This document shows positions 43,342-51,820 of a stretch of DNA of 64,000 nt, one piece after another. The stretch is from Sphingobium sp. V4. Its GTDB lineage: Bacteria > Pseudomonadota > Alphaproteobacteria > Sphingomonadales > Sphingomonadaceae. Under the pieces are notes generated by a model that worked only from the letters and a program-made list of their open reading frames with translations, made no database searches and had not been told where the DNA came from. The stretch lies in contig NZ_CP081002.1 of assembly GCF_029590555.1 (NCBI RefSeq), positions 733,501-797,500 of the forward strand, given 5' to 3'. A program made the position numbers and the translations under genes. How positions within the stretch are numbered: position 1 is the stretch's first letter; every line of letters starts with the position of its first letter.

Positions 43342-43785
43342 ATGAAACAGGGGGACGATCTCGATTCGCTTGTCGGCTATCGGATCAAGCGCGCCAATCT
43401 GCGCATGGATGAAGACGCGCGCGCGGCTCTGGCGGATCATGACCTGTCGCCCGCCAAGATGACCGCGCTCATCCTGATCCGCGACAATCCGGGCTGCGAC
43501 CAGACCGCGCTGGGACGGGCGCTCAGCATCAACCGGTCCAGCGCGATGAAGCTCGTCAATATCCTGGTCGACAAGGGGTTGATCGAACGACGGCCTGGCC
43601 GGGACCTGCGGACCAATGCGCTGCTGCTGCTGCCCCATGGCGAACAGCAGCTGAAGGCGATGATGAAGGCGGTGCGCGCCTCAGACGCACGCATGACCGC
43701 CCGGTTGTCTCCGGACGAAATCCTCACGCTGCGCGCGCTGCTGGACCGGCTCGGCCCCTCGGAGGTGGAGGATGCGGATGGCTGA
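43342..43785 (+). CDS. MarR family regulator, FerC-like
   Basis: A 147-aa winged-HTH repressor-type protein. The recognition region is about residues 48-85 (DQTALGRALSINRSSAMKLVN) followed by the wing (RRPGRDLRTNALLL). It sits between an aldehyde dehydrogenase and a FerA-like CoA-ligase gene. In Sphingobium SYK-6 the MarR-type FerC controls ferBA in response to hydroxycinnamoyl-CoA, so an equivalent role is likely. The 17-bp sites upstream of it and of four other units are candidate targets. ATG at 43342 is preferred to a TTG two codons earlier. Confidence 0.82.
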   Translation: MKQGDDLDSLVGYRIKRANLRMDEDARAALADHDLSPAKMTALILIRDNPGCDQTALGRALSINRSSAMKLVNILVDKGLIERRPGRDLRTNALLLLPHGEQQLKAMMKAVRASDARMTARLSPDEILTLRALLDRLGPSEVEDADG

Positions 43786-43798
43786 GCGTCGATCGGGC

Positions 43799-43827
43799 TT
43801 GCGCTAACTGTATCACTGGCGCACAAT
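43799..43827 (+). promoter_or_regulatory. ferA promoter with 17-bp operator 2
   Basis: A promoter-like pair TTGCGC (43799-43804) and CACAAT (43822-43827) is separated by 17 bp. The operator TGTATCACTGGCGCACA (43809-43825) fills the spacer and overlaps the -10 box, as expected for repression. It lies 47 bp upstream of the GTG start of the CoA ligase gene. Confidence 0.6.
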
Positions 43828-43871
43828 CTGTTTTGCGATCGGCAATTGATTCGACGGAAATGGAGAGGCGC

Positions 43872-46019
43872 GTGACAGAAACTCTTTGCCTGGACAATGG
43901 GAAGGCGCAGGATCGGGCCATCCCGATCCCGTCGATCGAGCGCCTCCTGCGTCCCCGCTCCGTGGCGATAGTCGGCGCATCCGACAAGCCCGGCGCGCTC
44001 GGCGCCTCGGTCCTGTCCAACCTGCTGCGGCAGGGTTTTGACGGCCCCATCCATCTGGTCAATCCCAAACGGGCCGAGATTGGCGGTCGGCCCTGCGTCG
44101 CTGCGGTGGACGATCTGCCCGCTGGTGTCGATGTCGCTGTCCTGGCAATCCCGCGCGCCGGTGTGCTGGATGCGATCCGTGGCCTCGCGGCGCGTGGCGC
44201 CGGCGCCGCCGTCATCTTCTCCGCCGGCTTTGCCGAAGACGGGCCGCAGGGTCTGGCCGACCAGCAGGAAATCGCCCGCATCGCCCGCGACGCGGGAATG
44301 GTGGTCGAAGGCCCCAATTGCCTCGGCCTCGTCAATTTCCGCGACAATGTCTCGCTGACCTTCATCGAAATGCCCGAAGCCAGGGCGCGGGGCGACCGCC
44401 GCGTCGGCATCGTCTCCCAATCGGGGGCGATGGCCGCCGTGCTGGCGACGACCATGATCCATCGCGATGTGCCCTTGAGCTGTTACATCTCCACCGGCAA
44501 CGAGGCGGCGAGCGGGATCGAGGATTATCTCGCCTATCTGGTCGATCAGCCCGACGTTCAGGTCATCGGCCTGATCGCCGAGCATGTCCGCGACCCGGCC
44601 CGCTTCCTCTCCGCCGCCCGTGCCGCCTGCGCCGCCGGCAAGTCGATGGTGCTGCTCCATCCCGGCCGCAGCGTGGCGGGCGCGGCGAGCGCCGCCACCC
44701 ATACCGGCGCGATGGCAGGCGATCACGCCGTCATGGCCGTCCATGTCGAGCGGGCGGGCGTCATCCTGGTCGACTCGCTGGAGGAGCTTGGCGACGTTGT
44801 CGAAATCCTCGCCCGATCGCCCGATGCCGGGATCGGCGGCGCGGGCGTCATCGCGGAGTCGGGCGCGTTCAAGGCGATGATGCTCGACCTCGCAGAAGCG
44901 GTCGGCCTCGACCTCCCGACTCTGACCGACGCCGACAGCCCGGCACTCCGCGCGGCGCTGCCCGCTTTCGTCCCCGTCACCAACCCGATGGACATCACCG
45001 CCCAGGGGCTGGTCGATCCCGGCCTCTATGGCCGCACCCTGGCTGCGCTGGCGCAGGACGAGCGGATCGGCACGATCCTCCTCACCCTGATCCAGACCGA
45101 CACCGGCACCTCGCACGTCAAGTTCGCGGCCGTGCAGGACGCCCTGAAGGCCATCGGCCAGACCAAGCCGATCCTGATCGGCGGCGTGGACGAAGGCGGC
45201 GGCGTCTTCGCCGACGATCTTGCCGCCCTGCGTCAGGCGGGCGTCACCTACCTGCCGACCGCCGAACGGATGCTGCGCGCGCTGGCTCGCATCGCCGCCC
45301 ATCGCCGCCGCGCCGATGCCGTCGCGCCGCTCGATGCCCAGCCGGTCGCCGGCCTGGCGCAAGTCGGCAGCACCATCCCTGAATATCGATCGAAGGCGAT
45401 CATGGGCGCGCAGGGCATCGCCTTCCCCGCCTTTGCGCTGGCGCAGACGGCCGAAGAAGCAGTCGCCGCCGCTGATCGTCTCGGCTATCCCGTGGTGCTG
45501 AAAGCCCAATCCCCCGAATTGCCGCACAAGAGCGACGCTGGCGGCGTTATCGTGGGCCTGGCCGATGCGGCCGCCGTCGCGGCCGGCTGGGACCAGCTGA
45601 TGGCCAATCTCGCCGCTTCGCGTCCCGGCCTGGCACTGGACGGCGTGCTTGTGGAGGGGATGGCGGCGAAGGGCGTCGAACTGATCGTTGGCGCGCGCAA
45701 TGATCCGCATTGGGGGCCGACGATCCTGGTCGGCTTTGGCGGCATCGCGGCCGAACTGCTGCACGATGTCCGCCTGCTCCCGCCCGACCTGACGCGCGAC
45801 GCGATCATCGCGCAGATCCGTCAGCTGCGCATGGCGCTGCTGCTGGATGGCTTTCGTGGCGCGCCGGCCATGGATATCGAAGCGGTCGCCGACATGGTCC
45901 AGCGCCTGGGCCGGATGGTCGCGGCCACGCCCGCGATCAGCGAAGTCGATCTCAACCCGGTGATCGTCTATCCCAAGGGGCAGGGCGCGCTGGCGCTGGA
46001 CGCCCTGATCTCCCTTTGA
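43872..46019 (+). CDS. ferA: NDP-forming acyl-CoA synthetase, feruloyl-CoA synthetase-like (FerA)
   Basis: A 715-aa single-chain ADP/NDP-forming acyl-CoA synthetase. Order: CoA-binding domain (SVAIVGASDKPGALG), succinyl-CoA-synthetase-like domains (SGAMAAVLATT; the phospho-histidine candidate in ATHTGAMAGDH), then an ATP-grasp domain (VLKAQSPELPHKSDAGGV, shown in part) near 540-700. This architecture, not the AMP-forming type, is what Sphingobium FerA uses to activate ferulate and other hydroxycinnamates. Start: GTG at 43872 with GGAGAGG; ATG at 43860 is possible. The operator upstream and a FerB gene under the same operator type support the assignment. Confidence 0.8.
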   Translation: MTETLCLDNGKAQDRAIPIPSIERLLRPRSVAIVGASDKPGALGASVLSNLLRQGFDGPIHLVNPKRAEIGGRPCVAAVDDLPAGVDVAVLAIPRAGVLDAIRGLAARGAGAAVIFSAGFAEDGPQGLADQQEIARIARDAGMVVEGPNCLGLVNFRDNVSLTFIEMPEARARGDRRVGIVSQSGAMAAVLATTMIHRDVPLSCYISTGNEAASGIEDYLAYLVDQPDVQVIGLIAEHVRDPARFLSAARAACAAGKSMVLLHPGRSVAGAASAATHTGAMAGDHAVMAVHVERAGVILVDSLEELGDVVEILARSPDAGIGGAGVIAESGAFKAMMLDLAEAVGLDLPTLTDADSPALRAALPAFVPVTNPMDITAQGLVDPGLYGRTLAALAQDERIGTILLTLIQTDTGTSHVKFAAVQDALKAIGQTKPILIGGVDEGGGVFADDLAALRQAGVTYLPTAERMLRALARIAAHRRRADAVAPLDAQPVAGLAQVGSTIPEYRSKAIMGAQGIAFPAFALAQTAEEAVAAADRLGYPVVLKAQSPELPHKSDAGGVIVGLADAAAVAAGWDQLMANLAASRPGLALDGVLVEGMAAKGVELIVGARNDPHWGPTILVGFGGIAAELLHDVRLLPPDLTRDAIIAQIRQLRMALLLDGFRGAPAMDIEAVADMVQRLGRMVAATPAISEVDLNPVIVYPKGQGALALDALISL

Positions 46020-46028
46020 ACGACCCTC

Positions 46029-46059
46029 CGTCCTTGCGAGCGCTGCGCTCGCAAGGACG
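46029..46059. terminator. hairpin between convergent ferA and DUF3237 genes
   Basis: CGTCCTTGCGAGCG (46029-46042) and CGCTCGCAAGGACG (46046-46059) form a perfect 14-bp stem around loop CTG. It lies 10 bp after the ferA stop and 7 bp before the convergent gene end. No T-tract follows in either direction, but it probably separates the two transcripts. Confidence 0.6.
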
Positions 46060-46065
46060 CGATAA

Positions 46066-46572
46066 TCAGGTCAGCGCATAATAGCGCAGCACATTGCCGT
46101 CCGCGCGCCGCTCACCCACGCCGACGAACACATGCTTGGTCAGCCAGTCATGCTTGCCGACCGGCGTCTCGAAACTCGGATTGCCACGCAGATAATAGTC
46201 CTGCTGGTCAACCGGCTCGCCGCCCGCAAAGGCCCAGTCGCGCAGCCGCGCCATCGTGTCGGGCTTGCGCCCCCACAGAAACCCGCGATTGTTAAGCAGG
46301 ATCAGCGTCCCATCCTCCTCCTCCAGCATGTAGCGGGCGTCGAACACGGCGACATCGTCGGGCCGGAAATAGGCATAGTCGCCCCCCGATCCTGGCACTG
46401 CCCTGCCGCGCAGCCTCGGCCCTTCGAAGGTGCCGCTTTCCACATAGACGGCGCTTCGATTGCCGCCCCAGGGGGTGTTGGCGATCATCTGTACGCGCGG
46501 AAACTGCAGCCGCACTTCCATCGCGAATTCCAGCCGTGGATTGTCCAGCGTCGAAAACAGGTCGTTCATCAT
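46066..46572 (-). CDS. DUF3237 domain protein
   Basis: A 168-aa protein matching the DUF3237 family: a beta-barrel with the VESGTFEGPRLRG and AYFRPDDVAVFDARY segments and GFLWGR near residue 100. The biochemical role is unknown, though these often lie beside SDR and aromatic-catabolic genes. Its start overlaps the SDR stop (ATGA), so it is co-translated with it. It is the third gene of the unit led by the NTF2-like gene at 47723. Confidence 0.82.
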   Translation of the reverse strand: MMNDLFSTLDNPRLEFAMEVRLQFPRVQMIANTPWGGNRSAVYVESGTFEGPRLRGRAVPGSGGDYAYFRPDDVAVFDARYMLEEEDGTLILLNNRGFLWGRKPDTMARLRDWAFAGGEPVDQQDYYLRGNPSFETPVGKHDWLTKHVFVGVGERRADGNVLRYYALT

Positions 46573-47318
46573 CCCAGCTCCAGCGTTCCGCCATCCACGA
46601 ACAGATTGGCGGCCGTGATAAAACTCGCCTCGTGCGAAGCGAGGAACAGCACGGCGCGGGCGACTTCCTCCGCGCGGCCCATGCGTTTCATCGGCACGGC
46701 GGCGATCATCGCGTCGCGCATCGCATCGACCTCATCATCGCTCATCCCCGGATTGCGATGCAGCAGCGGGGTCTCGATCGGGCCGGGGCTGACCAGATTG
46801 ACGCGGATGCCTTCGCCGACCAGCTCGCCCGCGATCACCTTCAGCGCCGCGTACAGCCCGCCCTTGGCCGCCGCATAGGCGGTGTTGCCCGGCACGAAGG
46901 CATGGCCGCCGATCGACCCGGTCGCAACGATCGATCCGCCCCCGCCCATCAGCCGCAGCGCCTTCTGGATCGCGAAGACACAGCCACGCAGATTGACGCC
47001 ATGGACATGATCCCAGTCGCCCGGCGTCAGGTCGCGGAACGGCGCGAAGCCGCCCACTCCGGCATTGACGAAGAGCGTGTCGATGCGCCCGTCCTGCGCC
47101 GCGATGTCGGCGATCACGGCCTCCATCGCGTCCAGATCGGCAACGTCCGCGCTATAGCCCCGCGCGCCGGGGATTTCCGCCACCGCCGCATCGATCGTCG
47201 CCTGGTCACGGCCGGTCAGCCGCACATGTCCGCCCTCCGCCGCAAAGGCCCGCGCGCTCGCCAGCCCGATGCCGCTATTGCCGCCAACGACCAGGACGAT
47301 CTTGTCCGTGAACCGCAT
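46569..47318 (-). CDS. short-chain dehydrogenase/reductase
   Basis: A 249-aa classical SDR. The cofactor motif is GGNSGIGLA, the structural NAG motif is NAGVGGF, and the catalytic Tyr-Lys lies in YAAAKGG with the Ser upstream (GSIGG). The C-terminal VDGGTLEL matches the family. It oxidises a secondary alcohol or reduces a ketone. It lies between the NTF2-like and DUF3237 genes and belongs to the unit under the ATAACGATCGTTAT palindrome. A role in side-chain oxidation of a lignin dimer or alkylphenol is possible. Confidence 0.88.
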   Translation of the reverse strand: MRFTDKIVLVVGGNSGIGLASARAFAAEGGHVRLTGRDQATIDAAVAEIPGARGYSADVADLDAMEAVIADIAAQDGRIDTLFVNAGVGGFAPFRDLTPGDWDHVHGVNLRGCVFAIQKALRLMGGGGSIVATGSIGGHAFVPGNTAYAAAKGGLYAALKVIAGELVGEGIRVNLVSPGPIETPLLHRNPGMSDDEVDAMRDAMIAAVPMKRMGRAEEVARAVLFLASHEASFITAANLFVDGGTLELG

Positions 47319-47333
47319 GGATGGTCTCCCGGC

Positions 47334-47723
47334 TCAGAAGGGCGAATGGGGATTGGGGCTGTCGGTCGGCACATCCTGCACCACGTCCCAATGCTCGATG
47401 ATCATGTCATCCGCGATGCGGAAGATGTCCATCACCGCGAAGCCCGGATCGCCGTCCCGGCGCCGCACATGATAATGGACCACCACATGGTCGCCGTCGG
47501 CGAAGCGGCGCTTGATGTCATGGACAGCGTGCGGATTTTCGCCGCGCACCTGGCGCAGGAATGCTTTGAGCGGTTCCAGCCCGGTATCAACCCACTGATT
47601 ATGCTGGATATAGTCCGGCGCGATGAATCGGTCGGCCGCGTCCGCGTCCATCGGGATCAGCACCTGCTCGAACATCGCCTGCACCAGATCCAGATTGCGC
47701 TGCTCCTGCGCCGTGTAACTCAT
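47334..47723 (-). CDS. NTF2/SnoaL-like protein 1
   Basis: A 129-aa alpha+beta-barrel protein with the SnoaL-like pattern (LVQAMFEQVL, IAPDYIQHN, HDIKRRFADGDHVVVHYHV). Such proteins are polyketide cyclases, dehydratases or hydratases, or binding proteins. His/Asp positions are retained but do not fix the reaction. The ATG at 47723 follows GAGGGAGAGGG. It leads the minus unit with the SDR and DUF3237 genes. The gene pair 47334/47823 diverges around a perfect palindromic operator. Confidence 0.85.
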   Translation of the reverse strand: MSYTAQEQRNLDLVQAMFEQVLIPMDADAADRFIAPDYIQHNQWVDTGLEPLKAFLRQVRGENPHAVHDIKRRFADGDHVVVHYHVRRRDGDPGFAVMDIFRIADDMIIEHWDVVQDVPTDSPNPHSPF

Positions 47724-47775
47724 CACCCTCTCCCTCGATTTTTTCGCTGGCGCATCGCCATGCTTTCCGCATACG

Positions 47776-47789
47776 ATAACGATCGTTAT
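47776..47789. promoter_or_regulatory. palindromic operator ATAACGATCGTTAT, copy 1
   Basis: A perfect 14-bp palindrome midway between the divergent NTF2-like genes (52 bp from one start, 33 bp from the other). Identical copies lie at 50022-50035 and 59434-59447. A natural regulator is the MarR protein encoded second in the plus unit here. Confidence 0.75.
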
Positions 47790-47822
47790 TAAAAGAGCAA
47801 GCCGCAAGAGAGGGAGAGGGCG

Positions 47823-48224
47823 ATGAACCGCGCCGGCTATGAGCGTTACGCACAGGCGTTCAACGATCGCGACTATGACACGGTCTTCGATCATTATGCG
47901 CCCGGCGCGAGCATCCGCTACTTCGGCGTGGACCTGGGCGATCGGGACGCGTTCAAGCGCTTCTACCGCTTCCTCCATGCTCATGTGATCGAGACGCTGA
48001 CGATCGAGCGCTTCGCCGCCAGCGACGATCTCGTCGCGCTCGAAGGCGTCATCCGCGTGGAGGGCGTCCGCGATCTCGATGCCGCGACGCTCGCCGCCGA
48101 AGGGCTGGACCAATTCATCCCGATCGCGAAGGGAGAGGTGCAGGAAATGCGCCAATATATCCATTATCACCTGGCCGATGGCAAGTTCACCAGCGTCGGC
48201 TGCGCCGTCGTCGGCTTGACTTGA
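47823..48224 (+). CDS. NTF2/SnoaL-like protein 2
   Basis: A 133-aa SnoaL-like protein (YERYAQAFNDRDYDTVFDHY, then a beta-barrel). It differs in sequence from the neighbour that it diverges from. The ATG follows GGAGAGGG. The gene is 10 bp before the MarR gene and probably co-transcribed with it. The reaction is unknown. Confidence 0.8.
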   Translation: MNRAGYERYAQAFNDRDYDTVFDHYAPGASIRYFGVDLGDRDAFKRFYRFLHAHVIETLTIERFAASDDLVALEGVIRVEGVRDLDAATLAAEGLDQFIPIAKGEVQEMRQYIHYHLADGKFTSVGCAVVGLT

Positions 48225-48234
48225 GCGCCGGCTA

Positions 48235-48786
48235 ATGTCCTATCGCAGGATCATGTCGAACAGCAGCCTGTCCAAGAAACCGCGCGCGTCGGCCGAAACC
48301 AGCCCCGCCGATACGCTGCATCGCGTCCTGCGGCTGGCCAACAAGCTGATGGCGCCCTTCTCCACCTATCTGGAGCATCGCTACAAGATCAGCCTCAACG
48401 AATTCCGCCTGCTGATGCTTCTGGGGCGCTATCCCAATTCCGCCAGCCATGAACTGGCGGAGATGACAGGGGTCAACCCGATGAGCGTGTCGCGCGCGGT
48501 TGCCGCGCTCCAGAAGCATGGCCGCATCACCGTCGAGCGCGACCCCGCCAACAAGCGGCGCAAGATACTGGTCCTGACCGACGAAGGCCAGCGCCTCTAC
48601 CGGCTCATGCGCCCGCAGACCGACAAGGTCGCGACCTATCTCGTCTCCGACCTGGCGGCCAGGGAGGTGGAGACGCTCAACCACTATCTCGACACGCTGG
48701 TCGATACGCTGGAGGCGACCGATGAGGCGGGCAACAGCCGTTTCCTGGAGTTCACAAGGCCCGATGGGGACGGGGACGGCGCCTAA
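48235..48786 (+). CDS. MarR family regulator, second
   Basis: A 183-aa MarR-type winged-HTH protein. The recognition helix region is LAEMTGVNPMSVSRAVAALQ and the wing ERDPANKRRKILVL (about residues 80-120). A low-complexity extension begins the protein; a start at 48253 (after AGGATC) would remove it. It is the second gene of the unit whose promoter has the ATAACGATCGTTAT palindrome, so autoregulation through that site is the simplest reading. It shares 4 bp at its end with the convergent exporter gene. Confidence 0.85.
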   Translation: MSYRRIMSNSSLSKKPRASAETSPADTLHRVLRLANKLMAPFSTYLEHRYKISLNEFRLLMLLGRYPNSASHELAEMTGVNPMSVSRAVAALQKHGRITVERDPANKRRKILVLTDEGQRLYRLMRPQTDKVATYLVSDLAAREVETLNHYLDTLVDTLEATDEAGNSRFLEFTRPDGDGDGA

Positions 48787-49997
48787 ACCCGTCGCCCCCG
48801 CGCCATCATCGTCGCCCACATGATGGTGAAGCTGGTCCCCAGCACTGTCACCAGCGGCATCACCGAAAAGGACGGCAGCAGCGACACCGTCCCGCTCGCC
48901 AGCGCCGTAATCGCCAGTTGCAACGTTCCAAGCAGGCCCGCCGCCGCGCCCGCACCGCCCGCCGCGGCATCAAGCGCCGATGTCGCAGCCGGAGTCAGGA
49001 TCAGCCCCGACAGGGCAAACAACAGCATGGCATAGAGCTGGAACAGCGGCAGCGGCGCGTGTCCGCCCGCCAGCAGGGCGAAGGCGGCGGTCGCGCCGAT
49101 CGCGACCAGCGCCGCGCCTGTCACCAGCCGCCGTGCCCCATGGGTCCGCATCAGGCCGGGCGCGAACTGGGTGGCGCCGATCGACACGACGGCGTTGAGC
49201 GCCAGCAGCAGGCTGTAGCTGCGCGCATCGAGGCCGAAGCCGCCGCTGTAGATGAAGGGCGCGGCGGTCACGAAAGCGAAGGGGATCGTCGTCGCCAGCC
49301 CTGCCACCAGCGTCCAGCTCATGAAGGCGCGGTTGCCCAGCAGCCGCAGGCAGGGCGCGAGCACCGGCTGGCCATGGCTGCGCCGCGCGGGCGGCAGGCT
49401 TTCGGGCAGGGTCAGCCCCGCCGCCAGCGTAGCGACCCCGCCGCCGCAAGCCAGCAGCAGGAACAGTCCGCGCCAGCTCGTCAGCTCCAGCAGATAACTG
49501 CCCGCCAGGGGCGCGATCACCGGCGATATCCCGATGATGAGGAAGGTGAAGGCCATCAGTCGCGCGGCGCGATGGCCGCTATGCCGGTCGCGGATCATCG
49601 CGCGCACGCTCGACGTGCCGGCGCAGGCGCCCATGCCCTGCGCGAAGCGGAACAGGATCAGCTGCTCCAGGCTGGTCGCCAGCGCGCAAGCGATCGAGGC
49701 GGCGGCGAACAGGGCCAGCCCCGCAAGCAGGGGACGCCGCCGCCCGAACCGGTCGCCCAGCATACCCAGCGGGATCTGCGCCAGCGCCAGTCCCAGGAAG
49801 AAGGCCGACAGCGTGCGCTGCACAGCGCCATTCTCAACCGCCAGCGCCTGCGCCATGCCGGGCATAGCCGGCAGATAAAGGTCGATCGCGACCGGCCCAA
49901 GCGACGACAGGAAGCCAAAGCCGATGCCCAGCCACAGGCTTGGCTCGGCCGACGCGTGGCTGGGCGCTGGGCCTGGCGCGGGACTGGCGTGTGTCAT
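48783..49997 (-). CDS. Bcr/CflA family drug-type MFS exporter
   Basis: A 404-aa twelve-helix MFS protein. The opening GIGFGFLSSLGPVAIDLYLPAMPGM segment is the Bcr/CflA/DHA1 signature (AIDLYLPAMP), and GDRFGRRRPLL is the helix 2-3 loop. It would export toxic phenols or unrelated compounds. The start at 49997 is preferred; earlier in-frame codons cross the operator. A palindromic operator copy lies 25-38 bp upstream. It diverges from the aromatic acid importer. Confidence 0.85.
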   Translation of the reverse strand: MTHASPAPGPAPSHASAEPSLWLGIGFGFLSSLGPVAIDLYLPAMPGMAQALAVENGAVQRTLSAFFLGLALAQIPLGMLGDRFGRRRPLLAGLALFAAASIACALATSLEQLILFRFAQGMGACAGTSSVRAMIRDRHSGHRAARLMAFTFLIIGISPVIAPLAGSYLLELTSWRGLFLLLACGGGVATLAAGLTLPESLPPARRSHGQPVLAPCLRLLGNRAFMSWTLVAGLATTIPFAFVTAAPFIYSGGFGLDARSYSLLLALNAVVSIGATQFAPGLMRTHGARRLVTGAALVAIGATAAFALLAGGHAPLPLFQLYAMLLFALSGLILTPAATSALDAAAGGAGAAAGLLGTLQLAITALASGTVSLLPSFSVMPLVTVLGTSFTIMWATMMARGRRV

Positions 49998-50021
49998 GCG
50001 TGTCGTCACCCTCTCCAAACA

Positions 50022-50035
50022 ATAACGATCGTTAT
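50022..50035. promoter_or_regulatory. palindromic operator ATAACGATCGTTAT, copy 2
   Basis: A perfect copy located 25 bp upstream of the exporter start, in the divergent gap with the importer gene. The other side of this gap has the 17-bp type operator at 50077-50093. Confidence 0.75.
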
Positions 50036-50067
50036 ATTTGTGCAGGGTGGGTGGCAAGTGATTTAGC

Positions 50068-50095
50068 TTGGCTTATTGTGTCGTCAGCATACAAT
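50068..50095 (+). promoter_or_regulatory. promoter of the aromatic-acid importer with 17-bp operator 3
   Basis: TTGGCT (50068-50073) and TACAAT (50090-50095) are separated by 16 bp. The operator TGTGTCGTCAGCATACA (50077-50093) occupies the spacer and overlaps the -10 box. It ends 33 bp before the importer ATG. Confidence 0.6.
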
Positions 50096-50126
50096 AACCG
50101 CAAAAGTCGTGAGAGGATGGAAGACC

Positions 50127-51467
50127 ATGTCCAGTGCCAGCCTGCCGGCGGATGATCCGCGCACTATATTGGCCGACAATCCCATGCGCCTGCGGCAATG
50201 CGTGGCGATCGCGATATGCTTCCTGCTGAATGCGCTCGACGGCTTCGACATTCTCGCCGTGACCTTCGCCGCGCCGGGCATCGCCCGCGATTGGGGCATC
50301 GGTCCGGGCGCGGTCGGCATCATCGTGTCGATGGGGCTGGTGGGGATGGTGGTCGGCTCGCTGACGCTCGGCCAGCTGGCGGACCGGATCGGGCGGCGGC
50401 GGCAGATACTGCTCTGCCTCGCCATCATCATTCCCGGCATGATGGCCTGCGCCTTCGCGACCGGAGTCGTCATGCTCAGCCTGCTGCGCGCGCTGACGGG
50501 CCTCGGCCTGGGCGCCATGCTTGCAGCGATCAACGCCATGGCCGCCGAATTCGCCAGTCGCCCGCGCCGGGATCTGGCGGTCAGCATCATGGCGGCGGGC
50601 TATCCCGTCGGCGGCATTGTCGGCGGCTGGGGCGCGGCGCAGCTGCTTCGCAGCCATGGCTGGGAATCGATCTTCCTCACTGGCGGCCTCGCCACAGCCC
50701 TTATGGTGCCGCTTGTACTCCTGCTCCTGCCCGAATCGATCGGCTGGCTGGCGACGCGCGGCGGTCCCGACGCGCTCGCCCGCATCAACGCGATCCTGCG
50801 TCGGCTGGGCCAGCCGCCCGCCGCGCGGATCGTCGCGCTGGCCGAACCCAGGGCGTCGATGGGCACGCTGTTCACCGGCCGCTACCGCACGATGACGATC
50901 GCGCTGATCCTCATGTACGGCCTTCACATGATGACCTTCTATTACGCGTTGGGCTGGGCGCCCTCGCTGGTCGCGGCGCTGGGCTTCGATCCCTCGAGCG
51001 CGACGATCGTGTCGGTGGCGATGAACATGGGGGGCGCGATCGGCGGGCTGACGCTCGGCTTCCTCTCGCCCCGCCTCGGTCTGCGGCCGCTGGTCATCTT
51101 CGGTCTGGCCGGCGCAGCGATCGCCGTCAGCATCTTCGGCGCGGTGCCGGCCGACTTCCTGCTGCTTCAGGTTGCCGCCTTCATTCTCGGCTTTCTCGCC
51201 AACGGATCGGTGGTCGGTCTCTATGCGCTGATCGCCAATGTCTACCCCACTACCCTGCGCGCGACGGGCACCGGGGCGGTGATCGGCTTCGGCCGCTTCG
51301 GCGCGGCCTTCGGCCCCTTCCTCGCCGGGCAGTTGCTCGCGGCGGGGGCGGGGCGGGGCGTCACCTCCATGCTGCTGGCGCTGGGATCGGGCTTTGCCGC
51401 GCTCGTCCTGCTCCTCGTCCAGATCCGCGCAGCGGAGGAAGGCTGCCCGCAACCGAGCGTGGCTTAG
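50127..51467 (+). CDS. aromatic acid:H+ symporter family MFS transporter
   Basis: A 446-aa twelve-helix MFS protein of the AAHS family (PcaK/VanK type). The family motif in helix 1, LDGFDILAV with the essential Asp pair (Asp38, Asp41), and GQLADRIGRRR in the helix 2-3 loop are visible. It imports an aromatic acid such as vanillate or ferulate. GAGAGGA lies upstream of the ATG at 50127; the longer frame crosses the promoter. The 17-bp site in its promoter links it to the FerC-like regulon. Confidence 0.88.
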   Translation: MSSASLPADDPRTILADNPMRLRQCVAIAICFLLNALDGFDILAVTFAAPGIARDWGIGPGAVGIIVSMGLVGMVVGSLTLGQLADRIGRRRQILLCLAIIIPGMMACAFATGVVMLSLLRALTGLGLGAMLAAINAMAAEFASRPRRDLAVSIMAAGYPVGGIVGGWGAAQLLRSHGWESIFLTGGLATALMVPLVLLLLPESIGWLATRGGPDALARINAILRRLGQPPAARIVALAEPRASMGTLFTGRYRTMTIALILMYGLHMMTFYYALGWAPSLVAALGFDPSSATIVSVAMNMGGAIGGLTLGFLSPRLGLRPLVIFGLAGAAIAVSIFGAVPADFLLLQVAAFILGFLANGSVVGLYALIANVYPTTLRATGTGAVIGFGRFGAAFGPFLAGQLLAAGAGRGVTSMLLALGSGFAALVLLLVQIRAAEEGCPQPSVA

Positions 51468-51820
51468 CGCCGCACCACCACCACCTCGACCCCCGCCAGT
51501 CCCCGCGTCAGGGCAAAGGGCTTGTCCACGCTGACCCGAGCCTCGACCACCATGGAAAAGTCGAGGCAGCGCTCGCCCAGCCGCTGGGCGAAGGTTTCGA
51601 TCAGCGGGATATGGACCAGCGCCAGATCCTCGGCCGCCTGTGCCACCCGGCGATAGTCGACCGTCTCTGCGATCCCGTCGACCCGGTCGGCCGACAGGAG
51701 GAGTTCGACCGAGATCACCAGCGGCTGCCGCCGCCCGATCTCGTCGGGATTGATGCCGATGTCGGCCAGCAGCGGCAGGTCGCGCACGCGCACCCTGGTG
51801 GCATATTGCGGTTCACCCAT
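51464..51820 (-). CDS. folB: dihydroneopterin aldolase-family protein
   Basis: A 118-aa FolB-like T-fold protein (VRDLPLLADIGINPDEIGRRQPL, shown in part, and YRRVAQAAEDL). FolB cleaves dihydroneopterin for folate synthesis. The active-site Glu/Lys pattern (SVDKPFAL) is present. Its start overlaps the folD end by 8 bp. With folD, purU and metF it forms a THF/one-carbon gene set behind LigM; it may raise cofactor supply. Confidence 0.82.
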   Translation of the reverse strand: MGEPQYATRVRVRDLPLLADIGINPDEIGRRQPLVISVELLLSADRVDGIAETVDYRRVAQAAEDLALVHIPLIETFAQRLGERCLDFSMVVEARVSVDKPFALTRGLAGVEVVVVRR

